From Mycobacterium paraterrae (GTDB lineage: Bacteria > Actinomycetota > Actinomycetes > Mycobacteriales > Mycobacteriaceae): 64,000 nt of DNA. Every line of letters begins with the position of its first letter. The stretch's first letter is position 1. Where the stretch lies: NCBI RefSeq assembly GCF_022430545.2, contig NZ_CP092488.2, forward strand, positions 806,001 through 870,000. The letters are read 5' to 3'. This document shows, in pieces, positions 51,403 through 62,400 of this stretch. A model generated the notes under the pieces. That model saw only the letters and a list, made by a program, of their open reading frames with translations. It ran no database searches and was not told where the DNA came from. The translations under genes and the position numbers were made by a program.

Positions 51403-52746
51403 ATGAACTTCTTGTCGAGGATCTTGACCCGTACGCCGTCGCTGCGTGCCCGCGTGGTGGTGGCCACCGCCATCGGCGCCGCCATCCCGGTGCTGATCGT
51501 CGGCGTGGTCGTCTGGTTCGGCATCACCAATGACCGCAAGGAGCGGCTGGACCGCCGCCTCGACGAGGCAGCCGGCTTCGCAATCCCGTTCCTGCCGCGT
51601 GGACTGGGCGAAATTCCCAAGTCGCCCAGCGACCAGGACGCGATCATCACCGTCCGGCATGCCAACGGCGAGGTCACCTCGAACACCACCGTCACGCTGC
51701 CTCAACTACCGGCCGGTTACGCCGACACCTATGTCAACGGAGTGCGCTACCGGGTTCGCTCCGTGACGATCCCGGCGCCGCACCCAATGCTGGTCGAAGT
51801 CGGCGCCACCTACGACGCCACCATCGCCGACACGAACAACCTGCACCGCCGGGTGCTGCTGATCTGTCTGTTCTCCATTGCCGCGGCGGCGGTATTCGCC
51901 TGGGTGCTTGCCACTTTCGCGGTGCGGCCGTTCAAACGGCTGGCGCAGCAGACGCGGGCGATCGACGCGGGCGACGAGAGCCCGCAGGTTCAGGTGCGTG
52001 GCGCCAGCGAGGCCGTCGAGATCGCCGAAGCCATGCGCGGGATGCTGCAGCGCATCTGGCAGGAGCAGAACCGCACGCTCGAAGCGCTGGCGTCGGCGCG
52101 CGACTTCGCCGCGGTGTCGTCGCACGAGCTGCGTACGCCGCTGACCGCGATGCGGACCAACCTCGAGGTGCTGGCCACCCTGGACCTTCCCGACGAGCAG
52201 CGCAAAGAAGTGCTCAGCGATGTGATCCGTACTCAATCGCGAATCGAGGCAACGCTTTCCGCGCTGGAGCGGCTCGCGCAAGGTGAGCTGTCGACGTCCG
52301 AGGACCACGTGCCGGTCGACATCACCGAGCTGCTCGACCGCGCGGCGCACGACGCGATGCGGATCTATCCCGACCTCGACGTGTCGCTGGCGCCGTCGCC
52401 GACATGCATCATCGTCGGCCTGCCCGCCGGTCTGCGGCTTGCGGTGGATAACGCGATCGCCAACGCCGTCAAGCACGGCGGCGCGACCAAGGTGCAGCTG
52501 TCGGCGGTCAGCTCGCGGGCCGGTGTCGAGATCGCCATCGACGACAACGGCAGCGGGCTGCCCGAAGAGGAACGCCAGATCGTGTTCGAGCGGTTCTCCC
52601 GCGGCTCGACCGCCTCGCACTCCGGCTCCGGGCTCGGCTTGGCGCTGGTTGCCCAGCAGGCGCAACTGCACGGCGGCGTTGCCTCGCTGGAGGAGAGCCC
52701 GCTCGGCGGCGCGCGCCTGCTGCTGCAGCTGCCCCCGCCGAGCTGA
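51403..52746 (+). CDS. prrB: Sensor histidine kinase PrrB
   Basis: 447 residues. Two membrane segments (about 20-40 and 145-170) frame an extracytoplasmic sensor. A HAMP region follows, then the H box SSHELRTPLTAM, the N box VDNAIANAVKHGG and G boxes DDNGSGLPEEE and GSGLGLALV. It phosphorylates PrrA. The ATG at 51403 has a GGGAGA ribosome-binding site. Confidence 0.93.
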   Translation: MNFLSRILTRTPSLRARVVVATAIGAAIPVLIVGVVVWFGITNDRKERLDRRLDEAAGFAIPFLPRGLGEIPKSPSDQDAIITVRHANGEVTSNTTVTLPQLPAGYADTYVNGVRYRVRSVTIPAPHPMLVEVGATYDATIADTNNLHRRVLLICLFSIAAAAVFAWVLATFAVRPFKRLAQQTRAIDAGDESPQVQVRGASEAVEIAEAMRGMLQRIWQEQNRTLEALASARDFAAVSSHELRTPLTAMRTNLEVLATLDLPDEQRKEVLSDVIRTQSRIEATLSALERLAQGELSTSEDHVPVDITELLDRAAHDAMRIYPDLDVSLAPSPTCIIVGLPAGLRLAVDNAIANAVKHGGATKVQLSAVSSRAGVEIAIDDNGSGLPEEERQIVFERFSRGSTASHSGSGLGLALVAQQAQLHGGVASLEESPLGGARLLLQLPPPS

Positions 52747-52750
52747 GGCT

Positions 52751-53113
52751 CTAGCGAGCGCCGAGCAGGTCGATGACGAAGATCAGCGTCTTGCCCGACA
52801 GCTGATGTCCCGAACCGGCCGGCCCGTAGGCCTGCTCCGGCGGAATGGTCAGCTGGCGCCGACCGCCGACCTTCATTCCCGGGATCCCGTCCTGCCAGCC
52901 CTGGATCAGACCCTGCAGCGGGAACGAGATGGATTGGCCGCGGCCCCACGAGCTGTCGAACTCCTCGCCCGACTCGTAGTCGACGCCGACGTAGTGCACC
53001 TCGACGGTGCCGCCCGGCTTGGCTTCGGCACCGTCGCCGACCGTCAGGTCTTCGATGACGAGCTGGGTCGGCGCGGGGCCGTCGGGAAACTGAACCTCAG
53101 GTTTGCTTGACAC
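52751..53113 (-). CDS. FKBP-type peptidyl-prolyl isomerase
   Basis: 120 residues. The FKBP core is complete: VEVHYVGVDYESGEEFDSSW, FPLQGLIQGWQDGIPGMKVGG, LTIPPEQAYG and LIFVIDLLG. It isomerises proline bonds, in the cytosol since no signal peptide is seen. The GTG at 53113 starts just before the domain. It is convergent with prrB and divergent from the DUF2630 gene. Confidence 0.88.
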   Translation of the reverse strand: MSSKPEVQFPDGPAPTQLVIEDLTVGDGAEAKPGGTVEVHYVGVDYESGEEFDSSWGRGQSISFPLQGLIQGWQDGIPGMKVGGRRQLTIPPEQAYGPAGSGHQLSGKTLIFVIDLLGAR

Positions 53114-53144
53114 GGGGCCAACCCTAATCGGGCAGACTTGTGCG

Positions 53145-53393
53145 GTGACAACCGACAAAGACGCCTTGAGCCGAATCAACGAACTCGTCGCCGAGGAGAA
53201 GGCGCTGCGCGAACAGCTCCAGCATGGCGACATCGACGAGTCCGAGGAGCACAGGCGGCTGCGCGACTTGGAAGTGCAACTCGACCAATGCTGGGACCTG
53301 TTGCGGCAGCGCCGCGCGCTGCGCGAGACCGGCGGCGATCCTGGTGACGCCGCGGTGCGGCCCGCCGACGAGGTCGAGGGTTACCTGAACTGA
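53145..53393 (+). CDS. DUF2630 small coiled-coil protein
   Basis: 82 residues, mostly helical with heptads: INELVAEEKALREQLQHGD, LRDLEVQLDQCWDLLRQRRALR. This fits DUF2630 (Rv0898c by position). The GTG at 53145 is the natural start. It is separated by 3 nt from the next gene, so co-translated. The role is unknown. Confidence 0.75.
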   Translation: MTTDKDALSRINELVAEEKALREQLQHGDIDESEEHRRLRDLEVQLDQCWDLLRQRRALRETGGDPGDAAVRPADEVEGYLN

Positions 53394-53396
53394 CCG

Positions 53397-54914
53397 ATGG
53401 CTGCGCGTGACGTCGACGCGGTCATCGTGGGCGGCGGCCACAACGGCCTGGTCGCCGCCGCGTATTTGACCCGTGCCGGGCTGCGCGTGCAGCTCCTGGA
53501 GCGATTACCGCACGTAGGCGGTGCGGCGGTGTCCGCCGAGGTTTTCCCCGGTGTCGCGGCGCGACTGTCGCAATACGCCTACCTGGTCAGCCTGCTGCCG
53601 ACCCGCATCCTGACCGATCTGGGCGCGACGGTCCAGCTGGCGCCGCGGCCGTACTCGTCGTACACCCCCGACCCGGCCACCGCGGGTCGCACCGGCCTGC
53701 TGGTCGGCCGGGAATCGACGTTCGGCGCGATCGGCGCGGGTGACGACGAGCGCGCCTTTGCCGAGCTCTATCGGCGCTGCCGGGTGGTGACCTGTCGACT
53801 GTGGCCGACGCTGCTGGAGCCGTTGCGGACCCGCGAGCAGGCGCGGCTGTCCGTCGGCGCCGACGACATCTGGCGGGACATGATCGAACGGCCGATCGGC
53901 GCCGTGATCGCCCAGACGCTCGGCAATGACGTCGTGCGCGGCGTGGTGGCGACCGACGCATTGATCGGCACCTTCGCCCGGCTCGACGACCCGTCGCTGC
54001 AGCAGAACGTCTGCTTTCTCTACCACCTGCTCGGCGGCGGCGATGGCGGCTGGCACGTCCCGGTCGGCGGGATGGGGGCGGTCAGCGCGGCGCTGGTCGG
54101 TGCCGCCGAAGGGGCCGACATCGTCACCGGCGCAGAGGTTTACGCGATCACACCGGGCGGCGAGGTGCGCTACCGGCGCGGCGACGACGAACACCTGGTA
54201 CGCGCTCGCTTCGTGCTGTCGGGCGTCACGCCGACCACGTTGGCGGGCTTACTCGGCGAACCCGCGCCGGCCTCGGCGCCGGGCGCCCAGGTGAAGGTGA
54301 ACATGGTGCTCACCCGGCTGCCGCGATTGCGGGACGAAAACGTCTCGCCAGCACAGGCTTTCAGCGGGACCTTCCACGTCAACGAGACCTGGACGCAATT
54401 GGACAGCGCCTACTCGCGGGCCTCGGCGGGCGTGCTGCCCGACCCGCTGCCGTGCGAGATCTACTGCCACTCATTGACCGACCCGAGCATCGTGTCGCCG
54501 GCGCTGCGCGAGTCGGGGGCGATGACGTTGACGGTGTTCGGCCTGCATACCCCGCACCCATTGTTCGACCGCGAGGCGCTCACCGACGCCGTCCTCAAAT
54601 CACTCAATTCCGTTCTGGCCGAACCTATCCAGGACCTGGTGATGGCCGACGCGAACGGCTCGCCGTGCATCGAGACGACCACCACGACGGACCTGGAACG
54701 GCGGCTGGGCATGACCGCCGGCAACATCTTCCACGGCGGATTGGCCTGGCCGTTCGCCGACGACGACGATCCCTTGGACACCCCGGCACGGCGGTGGGGC
54801 GTGGCGACCGCACATGAGCGAATCCTGTTGTGCGGGTCGGGGGCCCGGCGTGGCGGAGCGGTCTCCGGTATCGGAGGCCACAACGCCGCGATGGCAGTGC
54901 TCGGCTTGCTCTAG
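53397..54914 (+). CDS. Phytoene dehydrogenase-like FAD oxidoreductase
   Basis: 505 residues. The N-terminal FAD motif is AVIVGGGHNGLVAAAYLTRAG, followed by VGGAAVSAEVFPG. It ends with a GIGGHNAAMAVL flavin-closing motif. It belongs to the carotenoid-desaturase/NAD(P)-binding amine oxidase group; the substrate is unknown. It corresponds by position to Rv0897c. It is convergent with gltA2 after a 55-bp gap. Confidence 0.85.
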   Translation: MAARDVDAVIVGGGHNGLVAAAYLTRAGLRVQLLERLPHVGGAAVSAEVFPGVAARLSQYAYLVSLLPTRILTDLGATVQLAPRPYSSYTPDPATAGRTGLLVGRESTFGAIGAGDDERAFAELYRRCRVVTCRLWPTLLEPLRTREQARLSVGADDIWRDMIERPIGAVIAQTLGNDVVRGVVATDALIGTFARLDDPSLQQNVCFLYHLLGGGDGGWHVPVGGMGAVSAALVGAAEGADIVTGAEVYAITPGGEVRYRRGDDEHLVRARFVLSGVTPTTLAGLLGEPAPASAPGAQVKVNMVLTRLPRLRDENVSPAQAFSGTFHVNETWTQLDSAYSRASAGVLPDPLPCEIYCHSLTDPSIVSPALRESGAMTLTVFGLHTPHPLFDREALTDAVLKSLNSVLAEPIQDLVMADANGSPCIETTTTTDLERRLGMTAGNIFHGGLAWPFADDDDPLDTPARRWGVATAHERILLCGSGARRGGAVSGIGGHNAAMAVLGLL

Positions 54915-54969
54915 GTGGTGGCGGACCCGCTTCGCCCGGCTACGCCGCGCTTGCGATCGCCACGGCTCC

Positions 54970-56262
<1,293 letters not shown>

Positions 56263-56444
56263 GGGAACCCCTTTGCGCTTGCGTGTGAATGCTGGCCCGG
56301 CTGGTTGCCTAAGCGCAAAGGTAGTCGTTACAGCGGCGGCTTGCCTGCCCGGGGGTGAGGTCGCCGATTACTCGGCTTTACTCGATCTTGACTGCCTGTT
56401 GAATCCCCACCCGGACGATCGGGTACGTGACTACGCTTCAAGCC

Positions 56445-59400
56445 GTGGAGCTGGGGGTTTTGGGACCTCTTCAGGTCCGACAAGACGGGGTGCCCGTCGC
56501 CGTGCCGGGCACCAAACCGCGCGCGATCCTGACGATGCTTGGGTTGCAGAGCGGGTCGGTTGTGTCGGCCGACACACTCGTCGAATTGCTCTGGGGCGAA
56601 AATCCGCCGCGGACCGCCGCCAAGGCCCTGCAAACCCACATTTCATTACTGCGCCGCGCCCTCGGCGACGGCTTTGTTTTGACCGAGGGATCGGGCTGGA
56701 CGCTGGCCGACAGCGACGTCGACGCCGCACGGTACAAAGCGGCGGCCCGACTGGGACGTGATGCCGCCGCGGCCGGCGACAGCAGCCGAGCCGTCGCCCG
56801 CTTCGATGAAGCGCTTGCGCTATGGCGCGGTATCCCCGAACTGCCCGATGGCCACCGCGGAAGATCTGAGAAGACGCGCTGGGTCGAAGGCCACGCCGCG
56901 CTCGTGGAGGATCGAGCCGAGGCGCTGCTCGCGACCGGTCGCGCCGCGGAAGTCATCGGCGATCTCGAGGCAGCGGTTGCGGAAGCGCCCCTGCGTGAAA
57001 GGCGTTGGGGGCAACTGATGCGCGCCCTGTATCGGGCTGGCAGACAGGGCGAAGCCCTTGCCGCCTATCAACGGGCGCGATCGCTCCTTGCCGACGAACT
57101 CGGGGTCGATCCCGGACCGGAGCTGCGGCGAATCGAGGCCGCGATCGTCGCGCAGGATGCCTCGCTTGATGTCCCCGCGGCACGGAACCTTCCAGCGGTG
57201 ACCCGCGCCGTCACCTTCCTCCTGACTGACATCGAGGGCTCGACCGTCGCTTGGGAAGCGGACGCCACCGCGATGGGAGTCGCGCTGGCGCGCCACGACG
57301 AACTCGTCGAGCGGGTCGTCACCTCACGTGGCGGACTGCTGATCAAGACCCGCGGCGAGGGTGACGCGACGTTCTCGGTCTTCGACCGGCCCTCCGCGGC
57401 GGCGGCCGCCGCTATCGAGCTGCAAGACGCGATCGTCCACGAGCCATGGGCGTTGCGCGAGCCCATGCGTGTGCGGGTGGCACTGCACACTGGTGAAGCC
57501 GAGCTGCGTGACGGCGACTACTTTGGTCGAGCGGTCAATCGGGCCGCGCGCTTGCGATCGCTGGCCGAGGGTGGCCAAATCCTGTGTTCGGGTGCGACCG
57601 CCGAGCTGGTCATCGACTCTCTGCCCGACGACGTGTTGCTCATCGATTTGGGGATGCGCCAGCTCAAGAACCTGACGCGCCCCGAGCACGTTTTCGAGCT
57701 CCGCCTAGAGACCGCTGACGACCATCGCCAAGAAGTCGCTCCGGAAGCGCCCATCGAGCGACCGAGCCTGCCCGCGGTGCTCGCTGGCCACGGGCCGTTT
57801 GTCGGCCGCGGGCACGAGCTGGGCCAGCTCTTTTCCGTGTGGCAGACCACGCTCGCCGGTGGCACGAACGCCGCGCTGATCGCGGGCGAACCCGGCGTGG
57901 GCAAGACGCGACTGGCTGGCGAATGGTCCCGGCAGGCCTACGAGCAAGGCGCACTGGTGATTTACGGCCGCTGTGACGAGGACCTCGGTGCGGCGTATCA
58001 GCCGTTCGCGGAAGCCCTGCGTTCGCTGGTGCCCTGCTTAGCCAGCAAAGGCCTTCGGGGGCTGCGCGGCGTGGAAGCTTTACTGGCGCTGGTTCCCGGA
58101 TTGACCGATGTGTTGCCCGATCTGGCCGCGCCGACCCGCTCCGACCCGGATACCGAACGCTACGCCTTATTCGACGCAGTCGTTGCGGTGTGCGAACTCG
58201 CCTGCGCTAGCTCACCGGTCGTCTTGATCCTCGACGACCTGCACTGGGCCGCCAAGCCAACACTGCTTCTGCTGCGTCATCTCCTGCGCTTTGGTGACCA
58301 CGCCCGCATGCAGATCGTCGGAACGTACCGCGGCACCGACCTGGACCGTACGCACCCTCTGGCGGCGATGCTCGCCGACCTCCACCGCGACGGCACTGCC
58401 TGTCGCATTCAGCTCGGAGGTCTCGACGAGAACGACGTGACCACCTACGTCGCCGAGGCCGGCTACGACGACGAAGAGCTGGCCCGGGCTTTGGCCTCCG
58501 TCACCGGCGGCAATCCGTTCTTCCTCATCGAGGCGCTACGCCATGTCGACGAGAGTGGCGGCGTATGGGACCCGAGCACCCTGCCGCAGGGCGTCCGAGA
58601 AACCGTGAGCCGCCGCCTCTCCCGGCTTTCAGTGGAGACGAACACAGCGCTCGCCGCGGCTGCAGTTGTCGGCAGCCGATTCTCAGTCGACCTCGTCGAA
58701 CAGGTGGTCGACGAGGATCTGGTCGACGCATTCGACGAGGCGTGCAAGGCCGGCCTCGTCATCGAAGAGCCCGGTGGTAGATACCGCTTCAACCACGCCA
58801 TCGTCCGGCAGTCGCTGCTCGCTGAGCTTCCTTCGGTGCGGCGCCTGCGGCTGCACCAACGCATCGCCGTGACGCTGGAGACTCGGTCCGGCGCCGACGA
58901 TGAGCTGCTGGCTGATCTGGCCTACCACTACTTCGAATGCGCGTGGGCGGGTAACGCTGCCAAGGCCGTCGACTATTGCCGGCGTGCAGCAGATCAGGCG
59001 ATGGCCCGCCTCGGTTACGAGGGCGCGGCCGACCTCTACGATCATGCACTGCACGCGCTGGAGGAGATCGACGACGAGCTGCCCGACCGCGACGATCAGG
59101 TCGCCGATCTATTGGTTGCGCGTTGCGAGGCTCTCCTGGCCGCAGGTGACGTGACTACGGCAACGGGCGCGGTGGCGCAATTGCAAAGAGCCACAGCCGA
59201 TTCCGCCCGGCTAGCGGCATGGGCGACGTGCTTCGACGGCGAACTCGCCATGCTGGTGCATCCTGAGCGACTGGATGAGATCGAGACGGCGCTGGCGGCG
59301 GCGGCCAGCACATTGGCCGAATTGAACGACGCCGCAGGAGAAGCGAAGGCGCACACCGTGCGAGCGACGTGCCTTGCCCGCCTAGGTAGGGTCGGCGACT

Positions 59401-62400
59401 GCGAAATCGCCTTGGACGACGCGTTGACCGCGGCACGGCGCGCTGGTGAACACCGCCGGGTGAACGCGGTCTTAGCGGGCGCACCGCTGGCGGCGCTCTG
59501 GGGGCCCAACCCGGTTCCGCGTGCAGGCGGGCGGTGTCTGGACGTGGTTCGGCTGCTGCGGATTACCACCGATTCGCCAGCGGTCGAGGCGACGTCGACG
59601 CGATGCCAGGCCGTGTTGGAGGCTTTCCGTGGCCGCGCCGAGGCGGCGCGGCGGATGATCGACTCGGCTCGGCGCACGGTCACCGAACTCGGCCTGCGCC
59701 ACGCCCTTGTCGAAGTCGAGCAGTTCTCGGGCATCGTCGAACTCGTCGCAGGCGATCCTGCTGCCGCCGAGCCGCATCTGCGTCAGGCCTATAACGGTTT
59801 TCGCCGGATGGGGCTCGACGCTGATACCGCCGAGACGGCCGCGCTGCTGGGCCGCGCCTGCCTCGCGTTGGACCGGGAAGCCGAGGCAGACGAATTATGT
59901 ACGGAGAGTCAGCTTCTCGCTGGCCACGCGCTTAAGCCCGCGATCGCATGGCGCACGCTGCGGGCGCAGCTGCTGTCGCGCCGCGGTGATCACGACCAGG
60001 CCCGTCGGATTGCCGAGGCTGCTGTGGCTCTGGCCGAGCGGACCGATGCGTTGGTCGACCACGGAGACGCATGTCTTTCGCTGGCAACGGTCTTGAGCAC
60101 CGCCGGTGACGACACTGCAGCCCGCGCAACCGCCGAACAGGCGGCGAATCTCTACGAGCGGAAAGGGGCTGCGGCACTTGCGGAAAGGGCACGGAGCTTA
60201 CTGGGTGAACGCGATCTCCCAAGCGTCCCGGCTCCACCCGAAGCGCCGGGCGTCAAGCCGGACAACGCGGCCGTGCGGGTGGGCGAACGCGTGATGGATG
60301 CAATTCATCGCAACGCCTGGGATGAGGTGGAGCGGCTGTTCGCGCCCACAGCCTCGGTCGAGAGCCGCCGGAAGGTCGTCGGCTTTAAGGCGCCGTCAGC
60401 CGTGGTACGAAGTGGCAATAGGCGCGATTTCGAGACGGGCGCGACGCGGGTCGACCACGTCATTATCGCCGCCCGAGGCGATCGGCTAGCGCTCGCTCGT
60501 TTGGTGGCGGGCACCGCCGATACGAGTCCTGGTGCGCCACGCGATGAGTATCTACAGCTATACAGCATCGACGAAGAGGGCCGGATCGCATCACAGGTGT
60601 GGTTCGACGTCGAAGACATCGACGCAGCGGTCGCCGAACTCGACTCCCTGCACATACGATTCGAGCAAGAACAATCACAGACACGGTGGCTCGAGAACTC
60701 CGCGACTCGGGCCGACGACCGATTTGAAGAGCTCTTTGCGGAGAGGCGCTGGGATGAGATCGGCGCGCTGCTCACAGACGACATCCGGGTGGAAGACCGC
60801 CGAAAAGGGGTTCGCCGACAGAGCAACGACCGCGCGGCAGAACTCACCAGTATCCGCGCTATCGCCGACTTAGGGGGCGAAAGATTCACTTGCACGCCGC
60901 TGGCGCTGCGCGGCGATCGTGTGTGCTTGAGCCACCTACGGTTAGAGGGCAGCGACGCGCGGCCGGATAAATTCGACGCCGGCGGGTTGATTGTTGACGC
61001 ATTGTCAATCACCGAAGTCGATGCCGACGGGATGATTGTCGCCAGGACGCATTTTGATGCCGACGATTTCGAGGCTGCAATCGCGGAGCTCGACTCCCGT
61101 TACCTCGCCGGCGAGGCGGCGCCCTACGCGCACACATGGTCGGTCATCATGGGTGCCTACGCGGCAGTCAACCGACACGAGATCGCTCCGACGACAACGG
61201 ACTTCGCGAGCATGGACCACCGCCAGGGCACAAAATTCGCGCCCGGTGAGCTGATCGCATATCTCCGCGCCACCTGGGATCTAGAACAACAAGACCGTAC
61301 CTACATCGAGGCGGTCCATCGGCTGGATACCTTCGAAGCGGTCGTCACCCATGTCACGCGTGGAAGCTCAAGAGACGGATTCGACGCCGAGTGGCGCGAA
61401 GTCTTCCTTCTCGCAATCCAAGGCGAGCTGCTCAGCCGCTGTGAGCTGTTCGATGAGTCGGACATCGACAGGGCGCTCGAGAGATTCGATCAGCTCAGCC
61501 TTCCGACACCAGGTTTGGAAAATGCGGCAACCCTAGTGCTCAAGGATTACCTTGCGCGTTTTGCCGCCCGCGACTGGGACGTGATGGCTGAGACACTGGC
61601 TGACAATTTTGTGACCGACGATCGTCGACGGGTGGTGAACGCCGGGGTCCGGCGTGGGCGAGATGCCGAAATCGCGAACATGCGCTCTTTTGCCGACTTT
61701 GGGATGCTAGACATCACGCCGACCGCCATTGCAACCCGCGGCGAACGCCTGGTCCTCTGTCGTCACTCCGTGTCATTCCACGACGGAACCGAGCCTTCCA
61801 GTGACGTGATCGGCGTTGTCGAGATTGACGTCGACAATCGGATTTTAGCCCACGTCATGTTCGACGCCGACGATTTCGACTCCGCCCTCGAGGAGCTCGA
61901 TGCGCGCTACGCCGCCGGGGAAGCAGCCGTCCATGCTGAGGTGTGGTCGGCGATAGCCGAGGTATTCGCCGCGTTGAATCGGGGTGAAATGCCCTTGGCC
62001 TCAACGAACTTGGTCGACGTCGACCATCGATCGCTCGCAGTGATCGGGTCGGGCGGCCTGATGGCGCACCTCCAGGCGGCGTCGGAAGATACACCAGGGG
62101 GCCGAATTTATATCGAGACCGTTCATCGGCTGACCGACCTCGGCGCGGTCACTACACATGTGGCGAAGCTGACGTCACGAGAAGGGTTCGATGCCGAATG
62201 GCGTATAGCTAGCCTCTTCATGGTCAGCGGCGGGCTGGTTGAGCGCTACAAGTTTTTCGACGAGGCCGACCTCGACAGGGCGATCACGCGGTTCGATCAG
62301 CTCAGCAGGCCCACTCCAGGGTCGGGAAACGCGGCAAGCCAAGTGGCCGAACGCTTCTTGTTGTATTTCGGTTCCTGCAACTTCGATGCGATGGCGCAAC